From: JACOZM01 sp035289385
Lineage (GTDB): Archaea > Nanobdellota > Nanobdellia > Woesearchaeales > GW2011-AR9
DNA: 57,227 nucleotides
NCBI GenBank assembly: GCA_035289385.1
Contig: DATDXI010000031.1
Coordinates: forward strand, 1-57,227
Reading direction: 5' to 3'
Below the pieces are notes generated by a model, which had not been told where the DNA came from, ran no database searches, and was given only the letters and a program-made list of their open reading frames with translations. Of this stretch, positions 24,778-33,778 are shown piece by piece. A program made the position numbers and the translations under genes. Position 1 is the first letter of the stretch. Every line of letters begins with the position of its first letter.

Positions 24778-26502
24778 ATGAAAAAGACCGGTGCATGGGA
24801 TTTACGTGCTATTCAACCAAAAGATCTGGCGAAAGAGCTTAAGCAGATTGAGCAAAAAGCAGAACTGTTGGAAAAGAAGCGGCATATCCTGACTGATACT
24901 ATTTCCGTTTCGACGTTTATGGCCTTTCTCAAAGAATTAGAACAATTTCGTGCTTTAACTTCAAAGGTAGGGGCTTATGGAAGCTTAACATTTGCCGAAA
25001 ATTCAGCCAATCAAAAGGCAGTTGCGGAGATGTCCTTGATCGAGCAAAGTTTGACCAAAGTGAGCAATAGGCTCTTATTCTTTGGCTTATGGTTTAAGGA
25101 TTTACCAGATAAGAAGGCGAAGGAACTGATCAGTCATTCTGGCGATTATCGTTATCATTTAGAAGAAATACGTAAGACAAAGCCTTTTACTCTTCAGGAG
25201 AAAGAAGAACAGATCATCAATATTAAAGATGTTACCGGTGTTGGAGCATTAAATACTATTTATAGCCTGTTGACATCACAGTTTCATTTTACGTATAAGG
25301 GAAAAGCAGTCAGTCAGGAAGAGCTGATTGTCTTAGCTCGAGATTCATCTGCAAAAGTACGGAAGGAAGCCTATCATATCCTCCTTCAGAGATATAAGGA
25401 AAATAGCCAGGTTATCGGCGAAATCTACAAAAATATCATCAATGATTGGCGTGAAGAAAGCATTACACTTCGGGGATATAAGACACCTCTTCATGTTCGT
25501 AATGTGGCGAATGATATCCCTGATAAAGCAGTTGAAGCTCTTCTTCATGTCTGCGAGAAAAATAAAGGCATCTTTCAGGAATTCTTTGAGATCAAGCGCA
25601 AAAAGCTTGGTCTGAAAAAGATGTTGAGAACAGATATCTATGCACCTCTCAAAAAAGAAAAAGAGAAAAAGATTCCTTATGGTGAAGCGTTGGATATGGT
25701 TATAGATGTCTTTGGAAAATTTTCTCCAGAATTTCAGCAAGGTGCATTAAAGATAATTCAAGCTAACCATATTCATTCGAACGTGCAGAAGAATAAGCAA
25801 ACTGGCGCTTTCTGTTCCAGCGTCACGGCAAAACTTCCACCGTATTGCTTATGGAGTTATACCGGAACATTGCGTGATGTCTCAACTATTGCTCATGAGT
25901 TGGGGCATGGAGTACACCATATCTTGGCAAAAGAGCATAGTGAATTTACATTTCATGCCTGTCTGCCTTTGGCAGAGACGGCTTCTATCTTTGCTGAGAT
26001 GATCCTCTCCGAAAAGATTTTAGAAAAATATCCAGAAAAAGCGAAGGAATTATTATTCTATAAGGTAGATGACCTTTATGCATCTATCATCCGGCAAGCA
26101 GGCTTTGTCCAGTTTGAGATCAAGGCTCATGAGATGATGAAAGAGGGAAAAACGATTGAAGAGATGTCATCTCTTTATCTTTCAGAATTAAAGAAGCAGT
26201 TGGGAAATAAGGTTGTTATCGATGATGAGTTTGCTTATGAGTGGTGTTATGTGCCTCATATTTTCCATACGCCATTCTATTGCTATGCTTATGCTTTTGG
26301 CAATCTCTTGACGTTAGCGCTGTATGAGACCTATAAGGAGAAAGGCCAGGGGTTTGCTGAGAAGATCATTGCGCTGTTAGCTAAAGGGGGAAGCGATAGT
26401 CCAGAAAATATCACTAAAGCTGTTGGTATTGACATCTGCTCTGAAGAATTCTGGCAGAAAGGGTTTGATGTCATTAAGGAGATGATTGAGAAGGTGAGGT
26501 AA
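24778..26502 (+). CDS. pepF: M3-family oligoendopeptidase F-like protease
   Basis: 574 residues. A zinc metallopeptidase that degrades oligopeptides in the cytoplasm. The zinc motif is AHELGHGVHH with His373, Glu374 and His377; the third ligand is expected in PLAETASIFAEM. The C-terminal EWCYVPHIFHTPFYCYAYAFG segment is the conserved substrate-site region of the PepF group. Full family length. Divergent from the peroxiredoxin/SOD operon. Confidence 0.93.
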   Translation: MKKTGAWDLRAIQPKDLAKELKQIEQKAELLEKKRHILTDTISVSTFMAFLKELEQFRALTSKVGAYGSLTFAENSANQKAVAEMSLIEQSLTKVSNRLLFFGLWFKDLPDKKAKELISHSGDYRYHLEEIRKTKPFTLQEKEEQIINIKDVTGVGALNTIYSLLTSQFHFTYKGKAVSQEELIVLARDSSAKVRKEAYHILLQRYKENSQVIGEIYKNIINDWREESITLRGYKTPLHVRNVANDIPDKAVEALLHVCEKNKGIFQEFFEIKRKKLGLKKMLRTDIYAPLKKEKEKKIPYGEALDMVIDVFGKFSPEFQQGALKIIQANHIHSNVQKNKQTGAFCSSVTAKLPPYCLWSYTGTLRDVSTIAHELGHGVHHILAKEHSEFTFHACLPLAETASIFAEMILSEKILEKYPEKAKELLFYKVDDLYASIIRQAGFVQFEIKAHEMMKEGKTIEEMSSLYLSELKKQLGNKVVIDDEFAYEWCYVPHIFHTPFYCYAYAFGNLLTLALYETYKEKGQGFAEKIIALLAKGGSDSPENITKAVGIDICSEEFWQKGFDVIKEMIEKVR

Positions 26503-26530
26503 TCAATACTCTATGTTGCTTAAATTCGTT

Positions 26531-26737
26531 TCAAGTGCGATATTCTAATCTGCCGTAAGCAATAGCTATTACGGACAAGCGGTCTTCTATCGCTTCATCA
26601 AATCTTACCAAACTTGTGTATAACCGGCAAGCTTCTTCAAGAAAAAGGTCTGCCCTACGAACATTGTTGGCTTGAATATGTCTCTCTGCTTCATCAAGCT
26701 TTCGATGAATCGTATCTCTAGGATCGATGATTCTCAT
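26531..26737 (-). CDS. small helical hypothetical protein, 68 aa
   Basis: All-helical and charged: RDTIHRKLDEAERHIQANN and LYTSLVRFDEAIEDRLSVI. It could form a two-helix hairpin resembling a TPR unit. Its ATG overlaps the stop of the BCP gene (ATGA), so it is translated from the same message. No recognised family; a partner of BCP is possible only by position. Confidence 0.6.
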   Translation of the reverse strand: MRIIDPRDTIHRKLDEAERHIQANNVRRADLFLEEACRLYTSLVRFDEAIEDRLSVIAIAYGRLEYRT

Positions 26738-27207
26738 TGTTGTAACTCTCTTAGTTTTTTTGTTACTTCATCTACATGGCCATTGACTTTGACGTTATTC
26801 CAGATATGAGCTATCTTCCCATTGTGATCTATTAAGAACGTTGTTCTTACCGTGCCAAGAAATTCTCTGCCCATAAATTTTTTAGGTGCCCAAACACCAT
26901 ATTGTTCCTGTACTTCATGCTTTTCATCAGATAAGAGCATCACTTTTAGCTTCTGTTTCTTGATAAATGAGCAATGGGAAGAAGGTGGATCTCTGCTGAT
27001 CCCCAGAACTATAGCCTGTAATTTCTTTAATTCGGCTAAAGCATTGGTGAAGTCTATTGCTTCCGTTGTACAGCCCGGTGTGTCATCTTTTGGATAGAAA
27101 TATAAAATAACCCATTTCCTCCGAAATTGGCGGAGATTAACATTTTCTCCATCTTGGTTTTGGAGAATGAAGTCTGGCGCCTGTTGCGTGAATTTTAATG
27201 GTGTCAT
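26734..27207 (-). CDS. bcp: BCP-type thiol peroxidase (peroxiredoxin Q)
   Basis: 157 residues. Reduces peroxides with electrons from thioredoxin-like proteins. The peroxidatic cysteine is in DDTPGCTTEAIDF, and a second cysteine four to five turns later (SSHCSFIKKQ) could resolve it. FYPKDDTPGC and VRTTFLIDHNGKI are typical of BCP/PrxQ. Third peroxide-defence gene within 4 kb, which suggests exposure to oxygen. Upstream lies a 131-bp miniature element. Confidence 0.93.
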   Translation of the reverse strand: MTPLKFTQQAPDFILQNQDGENVNLRQFRRKWVILYFYPKDDTPGCTTEAIDFTNALAELKKLQAIVLGISRDPPSSHCSFIKKQKLKVMLLSDEKHEVQEQYGVWAPKKFMGREFLGTVRTTFLIDHNGKIAHIWNNVKVNGHVDEVTKKLRELQQ

Positions 27208-27243
27208 AGGCTTAACAAAATCTTTATTCTTTAAATAATTTCT

Positions 27244-27392
27244 GCTCCATAGGGCTCAGTAGAAAATATCGCGAATGTCGCCAGCAGGCATTAAAAAGCT
27301 TCGTCAGATAAAGTACATTGCTGTTCATTTTACTCAGATTATATCTACTGAACAGCTGCCTGCGAGACATTTTCTACAGAGCCGCTCCATAG
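27244..27392. mobile_element. 131-bp miniature inverted-repeat element with perfect 9-bp target duplication
   Basis: The element spans 27253-27383. Terminal repeats: GGCTCAGTAGAAAAT (27253-27267) and ATTTTCTACAGAGCC (27369-27383), 14 of 15 matching. Target duplication GCTCCATAG at 27244-27252 and 27384-27392. Inside, CAGGCA / TGCCTG and a hairpin GCTGTTCA (27320-27327) / TGAACAGC (27349-27356) make it almost wholly self-complementary. Non-coding. It differs from the E1-E5 family in termini and duplication length. The 322-bp gene-free stretch 27208-27529 holds little else. Confidence 0.88.
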
Positions 27393-27529
27393 TTGAGGAT
27401 GTGACTGCTAATTGTGCTAGGAACAGTATTTTGTTAGAAATAGTATGGAGTTATCTTTATATATTATAGGAGTATCCTTCTCAAAAGTATAATAGTCTAT
27501 ATTCAAAGTGTTAAAAATGAGGTGTCAAG

Positions 27530-30097
27530 ATGAAAATAATACCGTTAATGATTTCTTTGTTGGTTGTGCTGCTGTCAGTTGCTGCTTTGGCTGAAGTCGG
27601 TGATGGTAGTCCTGGAGATATAACTATAACTGATGAAGGAAGTGATAGTGGAGATGAAGAAGGTATTGATGATGCTTTGACTGGTACTGATGATGTTCTT
27701 CCGAGCTCAGATGATAGTGCTGTTGATTCAGAAGATTCTGATGATTCTATTATGGATGATGATTTTGGATCAATTTCTGATGGACAAAATGATGCATCTG
27801 CTGAAGAAGCAGGCAGTGATGATGAATCTAGTAATGAAGGATCAGATTCATTTGATGAAGAATTTTCTAGTGTTATTGAAGAAGATATCTATCAGGATGT
27901 AGATGATGTCGCTTTAGAAGGGGAGGCTGGATTGACACCAGACAGCTCATTCTATGTTTTGGAAAATCTTGTGGAATCTGTTCTTGTTGGTGATGATCCG
28001 GTGAAAGCCTTAGAGTATAAAGAGGAGAAGATCTTAGAATTACAGGAGATGGTTGATCAAGGAGATGAAGAAGCTGCGGAGAAAGTATTGGAAAGAGTTG
28101 AGAAGTATAATGAGATCATCAAGAGAGAAGTTTCTCCAGATATGGAAAAGCAAGTGAGGGAAAGCAGTAAGGCGGTTAAAGGTATTTTGGAAGGATTAGA
28201 TTTAGAGGGTGATGAGTGGGAGGATATTCAAGAAAAGGTTGACGAGAATGCTAAAGAAGAAGATAAGATAGCCTTAGCTGCGAAAGTCTCTAAGAAAATA
28301 TCTGAGCTCTGTGAAGCTCTTTCGTCATTAGATCCATTGGAGTATTCAAAGGTTTGCCGGACTGGTGATGAAGCCCCTCAGTGGAAAAGAGACCAAGATA
28401 GGGAGTTGACGGCTGAACAGGAAAAGGAAGCAAAGAAATTTTTTGAGATAATGTCTAGCTGTTATCAGAATCCAGCAGAATGTAAATGTGAGGATATTTC
28501 CATAAAACCATTTGCGGAGCAATGTGCAGTTATTGCTCCTTTGGCTGCGGAATGTGAATCTGGCAATGAAGAAGCCTGTAAGAAGATGGATGATATCGGT
28601 GATCCCATTGACTTACTGCCAGATTATCTCCAAGATGTTATGGCAGATGTCGAAGATAGATATGGAGAAGCGAAGCATGACTTATTTATGCCTCCTGAAT
28701 GTGTTGAGGAAGGCGCTTTAACCAAAGAAGCCTGCTTTAAGGTCATGTTTCGCTTAAATGCGCCTCCAGAATGTCAGGAAGCATTAGAAGCGGGAAAAAT
28801 TGATCCAAAAAATGAGCGTGAAGCACGGGCAGCATGTGAAGAAATTATGTTTACGGCTAATGCCCCTGAGGAATGTCTTGAAGCAGGATTGAAAGATCAT
28901 CGTGACTGTGAAAGATTCATGTTCAAGCTTGATGCACCACAAGAGTGTTTGGATGCGGGCTTAACCGGTTCAGGCAGAGATGACTGGAAGAAATGTGAAG
29001 CCATCCGTTTTAAGCTTGATGCTCCAGAAGAATGTGTTGAAGCTGGCTTAACTGGTTCTGGCAGGGATGATTGGAGAAAATGTGATGCCATCCGATTTAG
29101 GCTAGATGCTCCACAGGAATGTCTTGATGCTGGAATAGATGGAACAGGAAAAGAGGATTGGAAGAAGTGTGAGCTCATCAAATTTAAACTAGAAGCGCCT
29201 CAGGAATGTTTAGATGCAGGGTTAACTGGTTCTGGCAGAGACGATTGGAAGAAATGTGAGAAGATACGATTCCTCCTAGACGCGCCAGAAGAATGTAAGC
29301 AGTTTGCTGATAAGCGTGATCCTTGGAAGGCCTGTCAACCAGTGCAGTTTAAGATGGATGCTCCTCAAGAATGTCTAGATGCTGGTCTTGATGGGACAGG
29401 GAGAGATGACTGGAAGAAGTGTGATAAGATCCGGATGGCCATGGAACAGCAGCAGCGTCCAGAAGGTGATCAGCGTGAAGGAGACTTTAGGCCAGATGAT
29501 CGGCGTGGAGAATTTCCTGGAAAAGAAGGTGAGAGGAGAGGTGATTTCCCACAGGAAGATCAGCGTGGACAACAGCAAGAAGATCAATGCCGTGATTGTT
29601 CTCAGAAATGTGGAGATAGGAGATGGAATTGTAATAATGGGCAATGTGAGTGCTTTGATGATGGGGATGATAGAGATGAAAGTCCTTCGGGGGATGATCA
29701 TCCAAGTGATTCTGGCAGCTTTGATTCTGATGATAGTCGTGATGATAGTGGCTCCAGCAGTGATTCTGGGAGTTCAGATTCAAGTGATGGTGGGTCTTCT
29801 GATAGCGGCAGTTCTGGATCAAGTGGTGATTCTGGGAGTTCAGATTCAAGCGATGGTGGATCTTCTGATAGTGGCAGTTCTGGATCAAGTGGTGATTCTG
29901 GATCAGGAGATAGCGGTTCTTCTGGCGGAGATTCTGGCTCAAGTGGAGATAGTGGCGGCTCAGAAGCATCTAGTGAGAGTTCCGGCGATAGTGTTACCGG
30001 ATCTGCCGTAAGAATCTTTAACCCAACCGGATCGGCGGTAAAGATATTTGATCCTTTAGGAGAGAAAAGATTTAGGGAACTTGGAAGATTCAGGTAA
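27530..30097 (+). CDS. large secreted Cys-repeat, Ser/Asp-rich surface protein
   Basis: 855 residues. Signal peptide 1-21 (MKIIPLMISLLVVLLSVAALA). Then an acidic Asp/Ser region (to about 125), a helical domain starting LTPDSSFYVLENLVESVL (DUF5667-like by pattern), a Cys-containing helical part, and nine repeats of about 29 residues with the form APQECLDAGLTGSGRDDWKK followed by a second Cys. Then comes a six-Cys EGF-like knot (QCRDCSQKCGDRRWNC), a Ser/Gly/Asp low-complexity stretch, and a tail with two TGSAVRIF-like units. There is no obvious membrane anchor. Preceded by an SD-like GAGGTG. Probably a cell-surface or secreted structural protein whose cysteines need the Dsb operon. Confidence 0.8.
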   Translation: MKIIPLMISLLVVLLSVAALAEVGDGSPGDITITDEGSDSGDEEGIDDALTGTDDVLPSSDDSAVDSEDSDDSIMDDDFGSISDGQNDASAEEAGSDDESSNEGSDSFDEEFSSVIEEDIYQDVDDVALEGEAGLTPDSSFYVLENLVESVLVGDDPVKALEYKEEKILELQEMVDQGDEEAAEKVLERVEKYNEIIKREVSPDMEKQVRESSKAVKGILEGLDLEGDEWEDIQEKVDENAKEEDKIALAAKVSKKISELCEALSSLDPLEYSKVCRTGDEAPQWKRDQDRELTAEQEKEAKKFFEIMSSCYQNPAECKCEDISIKPFAEQCAVIAPLAAECESGNEEACKKMDDIGDPIDLLPDYLQDVMADVEDRYGEAKHDLFMPPECVEEGALTKEACFKVMFRLNAPPECQEALEAGKIDPKNEREARAACEEIMFTANAPEECLEAGLKDHRDCERFMFKLDAPQECLDAGLTGSGRDDWKKCEAIRFKLDAPEECVEAGLTGSGRDDWRKCDAIRFRLDAPQECLDAGIDGTGKEDWKKCELIKFKLEAPQECLDAGLTGSGRDDWKKCEKIRFLLDAPEECKQFADKRDPWKACQPVQFKMDAPQECLDAGLDGTGRDDWKKCDKIRMAMEQQQRPEGDQREGDFRPDDRRGEFPGKEGERRGDFPQEDQRGQQQEDQCRDCSQKCGDRRWNCNNGQCECFDDGDDRDESPSGDDHPSDSGSFDSDDSRDDSGSSSDSGSSDSSDGGSSDSGSSGSSGDSGSSDSSDGGSSDSGSSGSSGDSGSGDSGSSGGDSGSSGDSGGSEASSESSGDSVTGSAVRIFNPTGSAVKIFDPLGEKRFRELGRFR
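28688..29448 (+). repeat. nine tandem ~87-bp repeats in the surface protein gene
   Basis: Units begin with Ala-Pro-x-Glu-Cys (the first with Pro-Pro-Glu-Cys) and carry a second Cys after the DDWKK motif. Units four to seven and nine are nearly identical, while units one to three and eight are diverged or shortened, as expected for recombination in the centre of an array. Confidence 0.85.
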
Positions 30098-30188
30098 TTT
30101 TTTTATATTTTTCTTTTTTTTAATTCCATTATCTTTATCTCTTAAAAATATCCTATAGTTTTTTAAATCAGACATCAAAGTTGTAGGT

Positions 30189-31001
30189 ATGGTTTACAAT
30201 GTTAGAGTCATAGAATGGGATGATGGGTCGAACTGCTGCTTGTTAGATTCAGGGCAAGGGTCTATTTTCTCAAAGGAGATGAAACCGGTAAGATTCTTAT
30301 CGAGATGGGGTTTTCGCGCTCCTCAACATCTCTTTTATCCTGATTTTGCTGTCAGTCGTATCTTGTTTTCTGTTGAGGATGTTATAAGACATGAGGCTAC
30401 TACACTAGGCTTATGGAAGGAAGCAGGTATTCCTTGTCCTATTGTTTTATCAGTTAGTGGAAATCGTATTGAAACGACTGGATTCCCTGAAGCTGTATCC
30501 TATTGGAACCTATTAAACAACAGCGATTCAGTAGAGAGTTATAAGCAGTTAGTTACAGTTTATTCTACTATTCGAGAAACGGCAAAGCGCTATGATGATC
30601 CTCGATATTTACATCCTGATCCAAGCTTATCAAATTTTCTATATCTTCCTGAAGAAAAAACTGCTTTAGCCATCGATCCTGGTAGGTTACTCAGAAGAGA
30701 TTTAGATCTTGCCAGCTTAGATATTTTGCTCCTTGTTGAACATCTTACCTCTCTATCTGCCCTTAATACTTCACAGGATGTTATTGCTGGCTATGTCCAG
30801 GAGTTAAGGTCATCTCTTACTAAAGTAGAAGCTGAAAGGATAAAAGCTCTTGACCATTCCAATCCTTTAGTTGCAAGATTATATTTCTCTCTACGAGAAG
30901 AGTTAGGATACAGGTTTAGAAAAAGAAAGAAGAAAAATCCTCCACTATCTTTGCAAAAATATTTGGAAAGCTATCAGAACTTCATTAAAGACCTACTATA
31001 A
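30189..31001 (+). CDS. kinase-like protein (APH/Bud32-type fold)
   Basis: 270 residues. The motif YLHPDPSLSNFLYL (residues 140-153) resembles the catalytic loop HxDxxxxN of APH/RIO/Bud32 kinases, and ALAIDPGRLLRRDLDL (159-174) resembles the metal-binding D-x-G. Glu69 in IRHEATTLGLWKEAGI could be the helix-C glutamate. An N-lobe lysine may be Lys29 or Lys32. The tail is Lys-rich (FRKRKKKN). The substrate is unknown. It follows the surface protein gene by 91 bases, which may be chance. Confidence 0.65.
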   Translation: MVYNVRVIEWDDGSNCCLLDSGQGSIFSKEMKPVRFLSRWGFRAPQHLFYPDFAVSRILFSVEDVIRHEATTLGLWKEAGIPCPIVLSVSGNRIETTGFPEAVSYWNLLNNSDSVESYKQLVTVYSTIRETAKRYDDPRYLHPDPSLSNFLYLPEEKTALAIDPGRLLRRDLDLASLDILLLVEHLTSLSALNTSQDVIAGYVQELRSSLTKVEAERIKALDHSNPLVARLYFSLREELGYRFRKRKKKNPPLSLQKYLESYQNFIKDLL

Positions 31002-31012
31002 TCCAGACATCA

Positions 31013-31372
31013 TCAATAAAATGTTCTTCGCACTTCTGTCTTTAGCTCTAAGATCGCTTTCTTAAAAGCTCGCTCATCAGGAACAGCTTTTCCAAAATCA
31101 GCAGCAGCCATCTTATTTCGTACGAGAAGATTGATCTGATCTACAATCTTTTCAGCTTCACGGTGACCGCCGCGCTGGACCTCTTCAAGAAGGACATTAT
31201 GCTGTTCAGAAAATGTTGCCATAAATTTCTGCAGGAAGTCTTCCCGAGCATTCGCTGTTTTCATGAATTCTGGCTTTCCTGGAGCAACAGGTGTAGGGCC
31301 TTGGCGATGGTATCTGTTGTACGACTTTAATAGACCTGCTTCAAAACGGTCAAGAAACAGTTGAGTGATCAT
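31013..31372 (-). CDS. helical hypothetical protein, 119 aa
   Basis: Starts MITQLFLDRFEAGLLKSYNR. The ATG at 31372 has an SD-like GAGGT nine bases upstream; a TTG eight codons earlier is possible but less likely. Entirely helical with charged faces and no membrane segment. No family recognised. Convergent with the kinase-like gene, 11 bases between stops. Confidence 0.6.
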   Translation of the reverse strand: MITQLFLDRFEAGLLKSYNRYHRQGPTPVAPGKPEFMKTANAREDFLQKFMATFSEQHNVLLEEVQRGGHREAEKIVDQINLLVRNKMAAADFGKAVPDERAFKKAILELKTEVRRTFY

Positions 31373-31516
31373 AGTATGTACCTCTTTTAGCTTCAAAAGT
31401 AAAAGGGATTTATGAACTTTTCTCTTCTGCAGGCTTTTGAAGAGATTTTGATCTTATGGTGCGATGCATAAACTCCTTAACGTTACATTTTTAAAATAGT
31501 CAGCTATTCCAACAAT

Positions 31517-31780
31517 ATGAATTACGATTTGGAATTAGAAAAAGTCATTCAAGAGATCAAGAAAGCGGATGCTAAGTTAGTATGTCTGCAGCTGCCGGAT
31601 GGCTTAAAGCCAGAAGCGAAGGCTATTGAAGCGGAAATAACTAAGAAAACAGGTGCAAAAGTGCTTATTTGGCTGGGAAGCTGTTTTGGTGCTTGTGATG
31701 TTCCTGTTGGCTTAAAGAATTTAGGGATTGACTTATTATTCAGTTGGGGACATAATACATTTAGAAAAGAGATGTGGTAG
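31517..31780 (+). CDS. dph2: Dph2 N-terminal domain (split diphthamide synthase, part 1)
   Basis: 87 residues covering only the first of three Dph2 domains: LVCLQLPDGLKPEAKAIEAE, then GSCFGACD with the first iron-sulfur cysteine Cys60, and FSWGHNTFRKEMW. Archaeal Dph2 is normally a single chain of about 330-350 residues. The remaining two domains are encoded as a separate gene at 33920 and begin exactly where this one stops. Dph2 moves the 3-amino-3-carboxypropyl group of SAM onto a histidine of elongation factor 2. Either two polypeptides assemble, or the gene is broken. Confidence 0.85.
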   Translation: MNYDLELEKVIQEIKKADAKLVCLQLPDGLKPEAKAIEAEITKKTGAKVLIWLGSCFGACDVPVGLKNLGIDLLFSWGHNTFRKEMW

Positions 31781-31811
31781 GTTTTTTATAGTCATTTATT
31801 ATTCTCCATGC

Positions 31812-32819
31812 ATGCAAAAGAGGTTGTTGATAGTGTCTATATTGTTGATAGGAATGCTGCTCTTCCTTCTATCCTCTTGTAATGATAATGGAAATGAACT
31901 CCCTCAAAATGCTCCTTCTACCGTTGATAAAGAAGCGTTGTATGATCAAGCGATCAAGAAATTAACAGGGAACGAATCGGTCAATACTACACGTCTTGAT
32001 AAGCGCTTTACTGCCCTGGAACAGCAATTGTCTGGATTTGTTGATGGTGATGAAGAGATGGACATTGCCGAATTTACGAGAATAAAGATCGCGATGGATT
32101 ATCTTGAAGGAGAAGGATATGATCCTGGAAAAATTACCCGTCTTGAAACGATGTTTAAAGCGGCATATGCTGAAGCAGAAGGAAAGATCGAAGATATCGA
32201 TGGAAGTTTAGCTGACAGGTATAATGAGCTGAACAGGACGCTGCAACGGGTTTCTTCCGGTGATGACGTTTTGACACTACCACGCTATCTGGAGATGGAA
32301 AGAGGGATCAATGAACTGGAAAAAGATGGCTATATGATCGCTTCCAGGATCGCCAGCCTTCGTACTGGGCTTTTGCAGGCTGTTCTTCATGAATTGGAAA
32401 CAGCATTAATTCATTTTGAAGTGCCGGAAGAAGTTGGCGTAGAGCAATTGCCAGATGAAGAAGATGCTGTGGAAGGTGGTAGTGATGGAGATGAAAGCGA
32501 TGCTGTTGATGAAAGCGAAACAGATGTTGCTTCTGACGTTCCAGAAGAGTCTCTTCAGCCTGTGATACGTTTAGTTGATGGTGGCTTAGACAAAGAGAAA
32601 ATGACGGTAAAAGTTGGTCAAACCGTCATTTTTGAGAATGATCGCCAGGGGCATTATAAGCTGGGCTTTGTGGTTGGAAACAGGGTCTGCCGTGATCTCA
32701 AGAGCGGATTTTTTAATAGTGGAGAGAGTTATAACTGGACGTTTGTTGAGGAACAAACATGCTGGGTATCTGATGGGATATTTACGACAGAGGCGGTGAA
32801 GATTGTGGTGATAGGTTGA
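31812..32819 (+). CDS. lipoprotein with coiled middle and cupredoxin-like C-terminus
   Basis: 335 residues from the ATG at 31812. Lipobox LLFLLSSC near residue 20 anchors it outside. Middle: helical charged region with two related segments (LDKRFTALEQQLSGFVDGDE and NELNRTLQRVSSGDD), then an acidic linker. The last 90 residues resemble a cupredoxin: KMTVKVGQTVIFENDRQGHY, FNSGESYNWTFVEEQTCWV, with a His and a Cys that could bind copper. It lies wholly inside the interval that separates the two dph2 parts. Confidence 0.72.
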   Translation: MQKRLLIVSILLIGMLLFLLSSCNDNGNELPQNAPSTVDKEALYDQAIKKLTGNESVNTTRLDKRFTALEQQLSGFVDGDEEMDIAEFTRIKIAMDYLEGEGYDPGKITRLETMFKAAYAEAEGKIEDIDGSLADRYNELNRTLQRVSSGDDVLTLPRYLEMERGINELEKDGYMIASRIASLRTGLLQAVLHELETALIHFEVPEEVGVEQLPDEEDAVEGGSDGDESDAVDESETDVASDVPEESLQPVIRLVDGGLDKEKMTVKVGQTVIFENDRQGHYKLGFVVGNRVCRDLKSGFFNSGESYNWTFVEEQTCWVSDGIFTTEAVKIVVIG

Positions 32820-32832
32820 TTTTGGCTTTGAG

Positions 32833-33684
32833 TCATAACTTTTGTTGTGGCTTCTTTTTTGAGGAATTAGCTATCTTTTCTTCATCGGATTTTACTGTCT
32901 TCTGCAATTTTTGAATGTCCTCTTCAGGAGGCAGATCTTCTGGCCTAATACCGCTTTTTGCGAGGAGTTTTCTGACATCCTTATTATTTTTAACATGTTC
33001 TCTAGTTATTTTTGGTTCTTTCTCCATATCTTCTTTCTTAACATTAAAGTTTGTTATTTCTGTTGCTAAGTTTTTGGCAGTTATCGTAATTGTTGGTAAG
33101 AAATCAGCTAAAGGCCTTTTCTGTGGAATTTGTAACTTCTTCTTCATCTCCAAAGTAGAAAATCCGCCAAATAATGCTTCATCTCCCTTGCTTCTGATTC
33201 TGGCGAAACCTGCTTCATCTACACCTCGTTCATAGATAAGTTTTGAGAGTTCTGTTTCAGAAGCTACTAATTTTTGCCTTGCTGTTAATCGTTCCATGAG
33301 AGCTATCCTTTGCTCTATCAACTCTTGTTTTCTGGTTTGTACTGCAAAATAGCTTTGGGCAAATGCGATCTGCTCTTTCCTAGGGTCACCATTCTGGGCT
33401 ATAAGATAACAGGCATAGCGAGTGAGCATAAAATTGTCAATCTCTTTAGAAGCCCCTTTGGGCATAGCTATCGTTTTGTTGACGCCAACAAAATGATCAT
33501 TGATTTCCTGTCCAGCAGTTTTACAGGATGTTTTTGCCTTCTCTATCACATTCAGAAAGTTTCTCCATTCATCATAATCTAAGAGTTTCTGAAGATCACG
33601 GGCATACCAGAATTCTATACCATCTGCATTATGAGCATACTCTTCAAAGGTCTTTTGTAAGGTGGCGATAAGTGCTAATTTCAT
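32833..33684 (-). CDS. dinD: DinD-like DNA-damage-inducible protein
   Basis: 283 residues. The N-terminal BRO/KilA-N-like part (FWYARDLQKLLDYDEWRNFLNVIEK) and DNFMLTRYACYLIAQNGDPRKEQIAFAQ are the DinD hallmarks; the C-terminus is a Lys-rich tail. In E. coli DinD is LexA-regulated and affects RecA filaments; that may not apply here. It is a gene often carried by mobile DNA, and it lies within the dph2 interruption on the opposite strand. Confidence 0.88.
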   Translation of the reverse strand: MKLALIATLQKTFEEYAHNADGIEFWYARDLQKLLDYDEWRNFLNVIEKAKTSCKTAGQEINDHFVGVNKTIAMPKGASKEIDNFMLTRYACYLIAQNGDPRKEQIAFAQSYFAVQTRKQELIEQRIALMERLTARQKLVASETELSKLIYERGVDEAGFARIRSKGDEALFGGFSTLEMKKKLQIPQKRPLADFLPTITITAKNLATEITNFNVKKEDMEKEPKITREHVKNNKDVRKLLAKSGIRPEDLPPEEDIQKLQKTVKSDEEKIANSSKKKPQQKL

Positions 33685-33778
33685 GGTCTATCTTTTAAGG
33701 TGGTTTTCGGATTCTCTGTAGACTTTACCTTCCAGCTTCTTCTTTTATATTATAGAGTATTACTCCTTTATATATTCT

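Noticed and set aside
29375..29969. Long frames on the other strand and frame of the Ser/Asp-rich repeat gene
   Set aside because: They follow the low-complexity repeats of the real gene (runs of Leu/Gln/His) and have no start signals.
29700..29990. Possible CRISPR-like array
   Set aside because: The repeats are codon-phased Ser/Gly/Asp coding sequence without unique spacers of constant length.
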